Position numbers and translations under genes: made by a program | NCBI GenBank assembly: GCA_009775605.1 | Contig: VSPV01000060.1 | Span: forward strand, 1 to 14,749 | Source: Paramuribaculum sp. | GTDB lineage: Bacteria; Bacteroidota; Bacteroidia; Bacteroidales; Muribaculaceae | DNA length: 14,749 bases | Direction: 5' to 3' | In this document: in pieces, positions 6,274 through 12,995 of the stretch | How the letters are laid out: the number at the start of each line of letters is the position of its first letter | Numbering within the stretch: position 1 is the stretch's first letter | Notes under the pieces: generated by a model | Database searches by the model: none | Seen by the model: only the letters and a program-made list of their open reading frames with translations | What the model was told of the DNA's origin: nothing

Positions 6274-8643
6274 ATGATGAAATTCTTTACTTCTGACCTA
6301 AGGCGCAATCTCACCAAGATATTGTGTCTCACCGTGGGTCTGGCCATCGGGTTCCTGCTCGTGGCAAAAGTGTGGTTCGAACAGACATACGACGCGTTTT
6401 TCCCCGATGCCGACCGAATCTATGTGGTGAAGGAGACATTTGAGAAAAACGGCGAATATGCTGAATATGGATTTACTCCCGGAGCGATTGCACCCGGAAT
6501 GAAACGCTATATTCCTCAGGTGGAGGACGGCACCCGCATACGCCAGATACTGTCGGAGACGAAGATAAAGCTTGCCGACGGCCGTTCTTTCGACGTGGAC
6601 GGAGGCTGGCTCGCCGACGAGCGGTTTTTCGACGTTTTCCCCACCCGCATTATCGCCGGAAATCCACACGATGTGATGGCGGTGGAGCGCCAGGTGATGA
6701 TTCCGCAGTCGCTCGCCGAAAAGATAGGCGGCGATGTTACCGGACTTGAATTTACGGTGCAGAGCTTTTCTGATTCGTTCAAGCTTACCATAGGGGGCGT
6801 CTATGAGGATTTCCCTCTCAATTCCATGATAGAGAATGTGGTGTATGTGAGTATGCCTACCATCGCCCTCATTATGTATGACGGGCGCGACAATTGGGTG
6901 GGAAACGACGGCTACCGCAGTTTCATAAGGCTTGTCCCCGGTGTGACTCCGGAAGACCTGAAGCCGGGTATCCGGGCAATGCTTGAGGATAATGTCGACA
7001 AGGAGTCGCTTGATATGTTTCATTTCACCTTGCGCCCGGTGCCGCTTGTGGGGTTTTATTCCTCGCAGGAAAGCGTACGGTCGATGTCGCTGATGCTTAC
7101 ATTCCTTGCAGTTGTCCTGCTCATGAGTGCCGCGCTCAACTATCTGCTGGTGACCATAGGGCAGATGGGACGCCGCGCCAAGGAGATGGCCGTGCGGAAG
7201 TGCTACGGCACATCCTCGGCCCGCATCTTCGGCCGCATAATGGGGGAGAGCCTGTTTTTCCTGCTGGTGTCGGCTCTGCTTGCCGTGCTGCTCACGTTCT
7301 GTTTCCCGGATCTCTGCCGCCGTCTTTTGGGCTACACGCCCGCGCAGCTCTTCTCCATAGGCAATCTCTGGCTTGTGGAGGGTGCGGTGATGGTGGCGCT
7401 GCTTGCCGTAACGGGCGCCGTTCCGGCATGGCTCTATTGCCGTACTCCGGTGGCCACGGCGTTCCGCGGTGTGGCGCGCGGACGGCGTGGCTGGAAACTC
7501 GCCCTGCTCTCACTGGAATTTTTCGCCTCGGGACTGCTGCTGTGTCTGCTGGTGATTGTCGGGCGGCAGTATTACATGATGGCCGCTCTCGACATGGGAT
7601 TCGAATATGAGAATCTGGCGCATGTGAATCTCGCGGGTGTGCCTCAGGATAAAAGGGAGGCTCTCGTGTCGGAGCTCCGCAATCTGGGTTGCGTGGAGAG
7701 TGTGGCGTCGGCCTCGTCGCATCCCACCGCTCCGGCGAGCGGCAACAATGTGTGGCTCGGCGACGATTATTCCGTGCAGGTGAATGTTGCCGACATGTAT
7801 GGGACCAATCCCGACTTTTTCGCCACAGCCGGGATAAAGTTCCTGCAGGGAGGCACATTCCGCGAACTGGCCGATTCTACCGTGAACCAGGTGGTGGTCG
7901 AGGAGCGCTTCATAGATGTGCTTGAGAAGCTGAGCGGCATCAAGGACAGGAATATTGTGGGGCGCCGCTTCAAGATTACTGAGCATACCTATATTGAAGG
8001 GGGCCAGGAGTTTGAAGTGTGTGGAGTGGTGGCCAACCAGCGGCGTCGTCATTTGGAGACGGACGGCACGGACGACCGTTCCGCCGTCTGGTTCCCCTCA
8101 CGGCAAATCAGCAACAACGTGTATGTGAGATTCACCTCGCTTACGCCGGAGACCATGAATCAGGCCCAGGAAGTGCTCGCGCGGGTGATTCCCGACAAGG
8201 AGCTTTACGTCACGCCCATGTCGGCAGATGTGGAGGCAATGACGGAGCCGGTGAGACGTTTCGCCACTTCAGTGCTGATAGCCGGACTGGCCATACTGCT
8301 CATAGCCATGACGGGACTGGTGGGCTATACGGCCGACGAGGCGCAGCGGCGCGCGCGTGAGATAGCCATACGCAAGGTCAACGGCGAGTCGGCCGCCGAT
8401 ATACTCAAGCTCTTCTGCGGCTCGATACTCAAGGTGGCATTGCCCTCGCTCGTTGCGGGCGGAGCGGTGGCTATAGTCGTTGGGCGGCGGTGGCTGTCGC
8501 AGTTTGCCGAGCAGGTGTCACTGGCACCTCTTACCATCGTGGGCTGTCTGCTGCTGATTCTCGCCGTGCTGCTGGCTGTGGTGGCCTTCAACAGCCTCGG
8601 CGTGGCCCGCAGCAATCCCGTGGACCATCTGCGCAGCGAATAG
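6274..8643 (+). CDS. Double-FtsX ABC transporter permease (MacB-like)
   Basis: This 789-residue inner-membrane permease has two tandem MacB-periplasmic/FtsX units. TM1 (about 15-33) is followed by a large periplasmic domain (about 40-265) and three segments (about 270-292, 324-345, 368-388). TM5 (about 408-430) is followed by a second periplasmic domain (about 435-660) and three more segments (about 668-688, 718-738, 755-778). Both FtsX halves keep the cytoplasmic coupling pattern R-x-x-E-x-A-x-R-K (RRAKEMAVRKCYG and RRAREIAIRKVNG), which contacts the ATPase. This fused eight-helix form is common in Bacteroidota, whereas E. coli MacB is a four-helix protein fused to its ATPase. One such chain could therefore replace a permease dimer. 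A second ATG one codon in (6277) is an alternative start. Confidence 0.92.
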   Translation: MMKFFTSDLRRNLTKILCLTVGLAIGFLLVAKVWFEQTYDAFFPDADRIYVVKETFEKNGEYAEYGFTPGAIAPGMKRYIPQVEDGTRIRQILSETKIKLADGRSFDVDGGWLADERFFDVFPTRIIAGNPHDVMAVERQVMIPQSLAEKIGGDVTGLEFTVQSFSDSFKLTIGGVYEDFPLNSMIENVVYVSMPTIALIMYDGRDNWVGNDGYRSFIRLVPGVTPEDLKPGIRAMLEDNVDKESLDMFHFTLRPVPLVGFYSSQESVRSMSLMLTFLAVVLLMSAALNYLLVTIGQMGRRAKEMAVRKCYGTSSARIFGRIMGESLFFLLVSALLAVLLTFCFPDLCRRLLGYTPAQLFSIGNLWLVEGAVMVALLAVTGAVPAWLYCRTPVATAFRGVARGRRGWKLALLSLEFFASGLLLCLLVIVGRQYYMMAALDMGFEYENLAHVNLAGVPQDKREALVSELRNLGCVESVASASSHPTAPASGNNVWLGDDYSVQVNVADMYGTNPDFFATAGIKFLQGGTFRELADSTVNQVVVEERFIDVLEKLSGIKDRNIVGRRFKITEHTYIEGGQEFEVCGVVANQRRRHLETDGTDDRSAVWFPSRQISNNVYVRFTSLTPETMNQAQEVLARVIPDKELYVTPMSADVEAMTEPVRRFATSVLIAGLAILLIAMTGLVGYTADEAQRRAREIAIRKVNGESAADILKLFCGSILKVALPSLVAGGAVAIVVGRRWLSQFAEQVSLAPLTIVGCLLLILAVLLAVVAFNSLGVARSNPVDHLRSE

Positions 8644-8665
8644 TACATAGATTTCTTATATTTTC

Positions 8666-8702
8666 GGCGGGTGTTGCTTTGAGTTTTGCGACACCCGCCT
8701 TT
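8666..8702 (+). terminator. Hairpin after the efflux operon, possible terminator
   Basis: GGCGGGTGT (8666-8674) pairs perfectly with ACACCCGCC (8691-8699). TGC/GCG extend the stem to 12 bp with one G-U pair, closing a 10-base loop. Only three T residues follow on the plus strand and an A-rich stretch precedes it, so U-tract support is weak. Its place in the 76-bp gap between the permease stop and the convergent regulator stop suits an operon end. Confidence 0.55.
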
Positions 8703-8719
8703 GTGTATGCCGGCGTGGT

Positions 8720-9586
8720 TCAGGCATGCCGGTTCTGCATGTAAAGCCGGGGTGATATGCCGGTATGCCGGTGGAAAAGCCGGGAAAACTGTGACTGGTT
8801 GGGAATCCCGACTTTACATGCTATTTCCGCAAGGTCCATGTTTGACGAAAACATTAGGGTCTGCGCTCTTTCCACACGTTTGCGCTGTATGTAACGGTTT
8901 GGGGGCATGCCGTTGACCTGCCGGAAGATACGGGAGAAATGGTCGGGCGTCACGCACATTATTCCGGCCAGTTCCGGCACGGTAATACGCTGCTCCAGAT
9001 GGTTATTGATGTAGTTTAGCACCTGTATCATTCGGTGGCTCAGATTGGAGAAAGGGCGTGTGCCTTCTCTGAGAAAGCGTGAGAATAGCATGAGCAGTAT
9101 GCCGGAACTTTCGATGTCCTTGTTGAATTCCCCGATCGGTTTCTCGCGGTTTATGGTGAACAGTTCGGGCCGGTTGTCATAGTACAGCGGATTGGAGTCG
9201 CTGAGGGCACATCCCGGATTAAGCTCGATAAACCGCTTCATCAGATACCTGTCGAATTCCGATGCCTTCGGGCAATAGTCGATATTGGCATATTCAAAAG
9301 GATTCCGGCCTCCTATTAGCTGATCGATAAAGCAGATGTAATAATGGCCCATTGACTCGCGGCATTCATACTCGTGGAAAGTGTATTTGGGAATAATGAA
9401 CATGTCGCCTTCCTTGAGCTCATACTCTTTCTGATTCATATAGACCGAGGCATGCCCTTCGTTAATCAGATAGAGCCTTGTGAAAGGGCTCACCACATTC
9501 TTGTAACACCATTCCGTGCCTACTTTTGAATAGCCGGCATAAATCATCTGGAGATTCAGAGTGTTTTTGTAATCAGCGTATTTCAT
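8720..9586 (-). CDS. AraC-family transcriptional regulator
   Basis: This 288-residue regulator has an N-terminal cupin-like ligand-binding domain (about 30-90, including LYLINEGHASVYMNQKEYEL and GDMFIIPKYTFHEYEC). The C-terminal AraC DNA-binding domain (about 185-288) has two helix-turn-helix units, ITVPELAGIMCVTPDHFSRIF and the second recognition segment GIPNQSQFSRLFHRHTGISP, ending in an RLYMQ-type tail. Members usually activate sugar or glycan catabolism. The gene is divergent from a GH29 fucosidase remnant, so it probably once controlled fucoside use; the ligand is not known. The frame is open for 17 more codons upstream, but the ATG at 9586 is chosen because it lies just below a strong promoter and the extension would overlap that promoter. 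Base composition is clearly lower in GC than in the flanking loci. Confidence 0.93.
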   Translation of the reverse strand: MKYADYKNTLNLQMIYAGYSKVGTEWCYKNVVSPFTRLYLINEGHASVYMNQKEYELKEGDMFIIPKYTFHEYECRESMGHYYICFIDQLIGGRNPFEYANIDYCPKASEFDRYLMKRFIELNPGCALSDSNPLYYDNRPELFTINREKPIGEFNKDIESSGILLMLFSRFLREGTRPFSNLSHRMIQVLNYINNHLEQRITVPELAGIMCVTPDHFSRIFRQVNGMPPNRYIQRKRVERAQTLMFSSNMDLAEIACKVGIPNQSQFSRLFHRHTGISPRLYMQNRHA

Positions 9587-9607
9587 GGCCAATCGGTTTC
9601 TTTCCGG

Positions 9608-9638
9608 CAAAAATAAGCAACATGTCGGTTTTTGCAAA
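9608..9638 (-). promoter_or_regulatory. Promoter of the AraC-type regulator
   Basis: On the minus strand TTTG (9638-9635) is separated by 19 bases from TATTTTTG (9615-9608), matching TTTG-N19-TAnnTTTG exactly. The ATG at 9586 lies 21 bases past the -7 box. This supports the shorter start, since the longer frame would begin inside this promoter. Confidence 0.8.
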
Positions 9639-9680
9639 GTTCTGCACGTAAAATTCGCTAAGCCGGATAGGGGTAATAGC

Positions 9681-9688
9681 TAATTTTG
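9681..9688 (+). promoter_or_regulatory. -7 box of the fucosidase remnant
   Basis: TAATTTTG matches TAnnTTTG and lies 18 bases before the ATG at 9707. No convincing TTTG is seen 19-20 bases upstream, consistent with a promoter that relied on the divergent AraC-type activator. The promoter looks intact although the gene is truncated. Confidence 0.6.
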
Positions 9689-9706
9689 CAGCCAAAACAA
9701 CCTGTC

Positions 9707-10273
9707 ATGAAACATTTCCTGTTACTTTTCATTATTGTATCTGCGGCATTCCCGCAAATGTATGGCCGGGATATAATATCGGCCGTGCCTTCAGAAAAGC
9801 CAAGCCCTTCGCAGCAAAAGCAGATAGACCGTAAATACGGCATGTTTCTGCATTATGGTATGAATACTTACCTGAATGTGGAATGGAGCGACGGGACAGC
9901 TCCCGCCTCCACCTATGCACCGCCGGCCGATATAGCGCGCAAGGCTGCCGAATGGGTGAAGAACGCCAAGCGTGCGGGCATGAGGTCGATTGTGCTGACC
10001 ACAAAGCATCACGACGGATTCTGCCTCTGGGACAGCCGATACACCGACTACGACATAGCCAATCCCGGAATTGAGAACAGGGCGGATATCGTGAAAGCCG
10101 TTTCGGATGCCTGCAAGAAAGAGGGAATAGCATTCTCGGTATATTATTCATTGTGGGACAGGCATGAGCCATCTTACCGGGATGATGACAAATATGCCTA
10201 TATACGGTATATGAAAAATCAGCTGCAGGAGCTTATGACGCAGTATGGCCCGGAGGGAATCTGCGTTAGTTAA
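9707..10273 (+). pseudogene. Alpha-L-fucosidase (GH29), truncated N-terminal third
   Basis: The 188 codons open with a Sec signal peptide (MKHFLLLFIIVSAAFPQMYG), so the ancestral enzyme was exported. The start of a GH29 (beta/alpha)8 barrel follows: YGMFLHYGMNTYLNVEWSDG, then AGMRSIVLTTKHHDGFCLWDS with the conserved KHHDGF substrate-binding stretch, and FSVYYSLWD. Intact GH29 enzymes have about 450-600 residues and remove terminal alpha-L-fucose from host glycans. The frame stops at QYGPEGICVS, where family members normally continue into the W-F-D-G segment that carries the catalytic aspartate. The nucleophile, acid/base and C-terminal beta domain are therefore missing. No continuation is seen in the next 75 bp, which already hold the WYL gene promoter. 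A deletion or illegitimate join is more likely than a frameshift. A TTG seven codons upstream is a poorer start. Confidence 0.85.
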
Positions 10274-10278
10274 GCAAG

Positions 10279-10312
10279 TTTGTTCCGAAGCCAAATATTC
10301 TTCGTATATTTG
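10279..10312 (+). promoter_or_regulatory. Promoter of the WYL regulator-trmD operon
   Basis: TTTG (10279-10282) and TATATTTG (10305-10312) are separated by 22 bases, slightly longer than the usual 19-20. The -33 box begins only 5 bp after the truncated fucosidase stop codon, which places the truncation junction at the edge of this promoter. Confidence 0.65.
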
Positions 10313-10313
10313 T

Positions 10314-10346
10314 GGAGCTGCCCCCGCTTGGGGCGGCTCCGCTTTT
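10314..10346 (+). promoter_or_regulatory. Strong leader hairpin with T-tract before the WYL gene start
   Basis: GGAGCTGCCCC (10314-10324) pairs with GGGGCGGCTCC (10330-10340) over 11 bp, including one G-U pair, around a CGCTT loop. GCTTTT follows, and the ATG begins at 10347. Being 3' of the promoter -7 box, it should form at the very 5' end of the WYL-trmD transcript. It resembles an intrinsic terminator and could attenuate transcription, hide the ribosome-binding region or stabilise the 5' end. It could equally terminate readthrough from the fucosidase remnant. Confidence 0.65.
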
Positions 10347-11270
10347 ATGTCAAAGAATCTACTCAACCGATATATATGGATTGTGGACACAATCCGCCGT
10401 CACGGCTCGATAACCCGTCAGGAGCTGAGCCGGCTGTGGCAGCTCTCGCCCTACAGCGAGGGGCGCCCGATGCCGCGCCGCACGTTCTACAACTACCGCA
10501 ACGCCATCGAGGAGATTTTCGGCATAAACATAGAGTGCAATCCGGTGACGTATGAGTATTCGGTTTCCGAGGCCGACGATTCCCGCGCCGGGAGCGTGAC
10601 CGACTGGATGCTCAACACGGCGTCGATGAGCAATGCTCTGGCCGACGCACGCGAGGTGGCCGACCTTGTGTTCCTGGAAGAGGTGCCCTCGGCGCGCCAG
10701 TTTCTCTCGCCTCTTATCTCGGCGCTGAAGGAGAAGGCCACCATCACGTTCGGCTACAGCCCCTTCTCGCGCACCGGCGCCCCGAAGAAGGTGACGCTCG
10801 AGCCTTACTTCCTGAAGATTTTCAAGCTGCGATGGTATGTGACCGGCCGCAATGTGGCCGAAGGCACCATAAAGACCTACGCCCTCGACCGCATGACCGA
10901 CCTTGTGCTCACGGACCGCACTTTCACCCCCGCCACGGATTTCGACCCCGACGAGTATTTCCGGTATTCTTTCGGCATAGTGTTCAGTCAGGGCGAGCCC
11001 AAGCGTGTGGTGCTGCGCACCGACCTGCGCCAGGCCAAGTATTTCCGCGCGCTGCCGCTGCATCCATCGCAGAGCGAGATGGTGAGCGACACGTATTCCA
11101 TATTCAGCTTCACGCTGCGCCTTACGCCCGACCTCGTGGCCGAGCTGCTGAGCTACGGGCCGAATGTAACCGTGCTCTCGCCCCCGGAGCTCCGCGCCAT
11201 GATGACGCAGAGCCTGCGCGAATCCCTGTCGAACTACGAATCAACCGAACCCTTCCATCATGAGAATTGA
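10347..11270 (+). CDS. WYL-domain transcriptional regulator
   Basis: This 307-residue protein has a winged-helix N-terminus (about 1-80) that opens MSKNLLNRYIWIVDTIRRHG, a standard opening in Bacteroidota WYL proteins. The C-terminal WYL domain (about 130-215) includes ITFGYSPFSRTGAPKKVTLEPYFLK and LRWYVTGRN, so the name motif reads W-Y-V. A WCX-like C-terminal extension runs about 215-300. WYL domains bind ligands or nucleic acid and often regulate DNA-damage or defence genes; the target here is unknown. The open frame extends 34 codons further upstream through the promoter and hairpin, but ATG 10347 gives the conserved N-terminus. The 3' end overlaps trmD by 11 bp (11260-11270), so the two are co-expressed. 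Confidence 0.92.
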   Translation: MSKNLLNRYIWIVDTIRRHGSITRQELSRLWQLSPYSEGRPMPRRTFYNYRNAIEEIFGINIECNPVTYEYSVSEADDSRAGSVTDWMLNTASMSNALADAREVADLVFLEEVPSARQFLSPLISALKEKATITFGYSPFSRTGAPKKVTLEPYFLKIFKLRWYVTGRNVAEGTIKTYALDRMTDLVLTDRTFTPATDFDPDEYFRYSFGIVFSQGEPKRVVLRTDLRQAKYFRALPLHPSQSEMVSDTYSIFSFTLRLTPDLVAELLSYGPNVTVLSPPELRAMMTQSLRESLSNYESTEPFHHEN

Positions 11271-11940
11271 CCTGCTTACGGTGCTTCCCGAGATGCTCGA
11301 GTCGCCCCTGAACTGTTCCATAATAAAGCGCGCCCGCGACAAGGGCCTGGTGGAGATCCACGTGCATAATCTCCGCGACTATACCACCAACAAACACCGC
11401 AAGGTCGACGATTATCCCTTCGGCGGCGAGGCGGGCATGGTGATGCAGATAGAGCCCATAGACCGCGCTATCTCGGCGCTCAAGGCCGAGCGCGATTACG
11501 ACGAGGTGATTTTCACCTCGCCCGACGGCGAGACGTTCAACCAAGGCATGGCCAACAGCCTCTCGCTGCTGCAGAACATCATAATTCTCTGCGGCCACTA
11601 CAAGGGCATAGACTACCGCATACGCGAGCATCTGATCACGCGCGAGATTTCCATAGGCGACTATGTGCTCACCGGCGGAGAGCTTCCGGCTGCGTGCATT
11701 ACCGACGCGATCGTGCGCCTGCTTCCGGGCGCGATCGGCGACGAGCAGAGCGCCCTCAGCGACTCGTTTCAGGACAATCTGCTTGCTCCCCCTGTCTACA
11801 GCCGTCCGGCCGAATACAAGGGGTGGCGCGTGCCCGACATTCTGCTTTCGGGCCACGAGGCGCGCATAGCCGAATGGCGCTACGAGCAGGCTCTGGAGCG
11901 CACGCGCCGTCTGCGTCCCGACCTGCTTGAAAACCAGTGA
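11260..11940 (+). CDS. trmD: tRNA (guanine-N1-)-methyltransferase
   Basis: This 226-residue SPOUT-class enzyme methylates N1 of G37 in tRNAs with a G36-G37 sequence, using S-adenosylmethionine, and so prevents +1 frameshifting. The trefoil-knot cofactor loops are clear: FTSPDG (85-90), CGHYKGID (111-118) and ISIGDYVLTGGELPA (130-144). Asp168 in SDSF corresponds to the catalytic aspartate of the family. YPFGGEAGMVM (52-62) is also diagnostic. In many bacteria trmD lies with rpsP, rimM and rplS; here it is instead coupled to a WYL regulator with overlapping frames. Length is slightly short of the 240-255 residues usual in Proteobacteria, as in many Bacteroidota. Confidence 0.96.
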   Translation: MRIDLLTVLPEMLESPLNCSIIKRARDKGLVEIHVHNLRDYTTNKHRKVDDYPFGGEAGMVMQIEPIDRAISALKAERDYDEVIFTSPDGETFNQGMANSLSLLQNIIILCGHYKGIDYRIREHLITREISIGDYVLTGGELPAACITDAIVRLLPGAIGDEQSALSDSFQDNLLAPPVYSRPAEYKGWRVPDILLSGHEARIAEWRYEQALERTRRLRPDLLENQ

Positions 11941-12025
11941 TTCCCTTGGCGCTCGGCTGAACCCCTGCGGCGCTTACGGCGTTGAAATATAGCACGGCCA
12001 TATTCCGGCCGGTGCCCCTTGAGCC

Positions 12026-12886
12026 ATGACCACCGAAATTATTTCCTCTCTTCCTCCGCTTTTCAGCCTGCGGCGTCCGCAGGTGAGCGTCGACCCCGGC
12101 ATGCACCGCTCCATCGCCACCGCCACTGCGGTGTTTCCGCGCAATCCCCTCGTGACGGGCGGATGCAGCCTCGGCACGCTTGCCGTGAGCGTGGCCGCCA
12201 ACCGTCTGCTTGCCACCGGCGCCACTCCGCGCTATATTTCCGCTACGTTCACCATCGACATAGACACCCCTCCGGCAGCCCTCCGAGTGCTGGCCGATGC
12301 CATGGAGCGCGCAGCCGTCGAAGCCGAGACGGAATGGCTCGGATGCTCCACCGAGTTCGTTGACCGCGGGTGCTCGCCCTACGGGGTGGAGGTGTCGGTG
12401 TTCGCCATAGGCCAGATGCCGCCCGATGTGGATTATTACCGTGACAGCCTTCGTCCCGGCGACGCCGTGATTCTCTCCGCTCCGGCCGGCGCGCACGGCG
12501 CTGCCATGATTGCCGCCCGCAAGGGACTGAAGGAGCCGCAGGTGACCGATGACACGGCTCCGCTCAACGACCTTGTGCACGCCCTGCTGCGCGAGGACTA
12601 CGGCATACGGCTCATTGCCTATCCCGAGGGTGGAGTGCAGGCCGAACTCGACGCCATGACCGCCGACACGCCGTGGCGCGTGGAGATAGATGCGGAAGCC
12701 GCCGCTCCGTCGGCCGACGTTGCCGCAGTGTGCGCCCTCTCCGGCCTCGATTCCCTGACCCTTCCCACCACCGGCGCCATGCTCACGGTAGTGTCGCCCG
12801 AGTTCGAAGCCGCTGCCTTGGCCGCCATCCGCCGCAGCGCCTACGGCGCCCGCGCCGCCGTAATAGGCCGCGTAGCCGCCCGATAG
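12026..12886 (+). CDS. HypE/PurM-like (AIR synthase-related) protein, shortened
   Basis: This 286-residue cytoplasmic protein resembles HypE and other AIR-synthase-fold ATPases. The N-domain stretch NPLVTGGCSLGTLAVSVAANRLLATGATPRY, given here only in outline, parallels the HypE segment with G-x-L-A-V-x-x-x-x-N-D-L-A-x-x-G-A-x-P. DSLRPGDAVILSAPAGAHGAAMIAAR (about 147-172) parallels the start of the C-domain. HypE is usually about 330-345 residues and ends in a conserved P-R-I-C, whose cysteine carries the carbamoyl/cyano group; this protein ends GRVAAR. Aspartates expected at N-D-L-A and G-D-T-K positions appear as N-R-L-L and C-S-T-E. No hydrogenase gene is nearby. It may be a non-hydrogenase paralogue or a degenerate ATP-binder. 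An in-frame TGA ends three bases before the ATG, fixing the start. It may be read with trmD (85-bp gap). Confidence 0.75.
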   Translation: MTTEIISSLPPLFSLRRPQVSVDPGMHRSIATATAVFPRNPLVTGGCSLGTLAVSVAANRLLATGATPRYISATFTIDIDTPPAALRVLADAMERAAVEAETEWLGCSTEFVDRGCSPYGVEVSVFAIGQMPPDVDYYRDSLRPGDAVILSAPAGAHGAAMIAARKGLKEPQVTDDTAPLNDLVHALLREDYGIRLIAYPEGGVQAELDAMTADTPWRVEIDAEAAAPSADVAAVCALSGLDSLTLPTTGAMLTVVSPEFEAAALAAIRRSAYGARAAVIGRVAAR

Positions 12887-12907
12887 CTCAGAAACATCCG
12901 TGTTTCC

Positions 12908-12955
12908 TAAAAACGGCGCGGGCGGATGGACCGACTTCCGATCCACGCGCCCGCG
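12908..12955 (-). terminator. Rho-independent terminator of the lipoprotein gene
   Basis: Read on the minus strand, CGCGGGCG (12955-12948) pairs with CGCCCGCG (12924-12917). A 2-bp mismatch and a further TGGA/TCCA step close an 11-base loop. The stem is followed after CCG by TTTTT (12913-12909). The 3' U-tract on this strand only makes it a terminator for the leftward lipoprotein gene, 41 bp past its stop. The stem may also help end the convergent HypE-like transcript. Confidence 0.75.
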
Positions 12956-12995
12956 AAGCTTTGGGGGTATGATACACGTTTCTACTATTCAGTGG

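Noticed and set aside
10245..10346. A longer start for the WYL regulator inside the fucosidase remnant.
   Set aside because: The extension translates the promoter and hairpin, and the conserved family N-terminus begins at the ATG at 10347.
11941..12025. A separate promoter for the HypE-like gene.
   Set aside because: No TAnnTTTG box was found in the 85-bp gap; read-through from trmD is simpler.
11756..12946. A 396-codon minus-strand frame opposite trmD and the HypE-like gene.
   Set aside because: It has a Gly/His/Arg-rich shadow composition and crosses two recognisable plus-strand genes.
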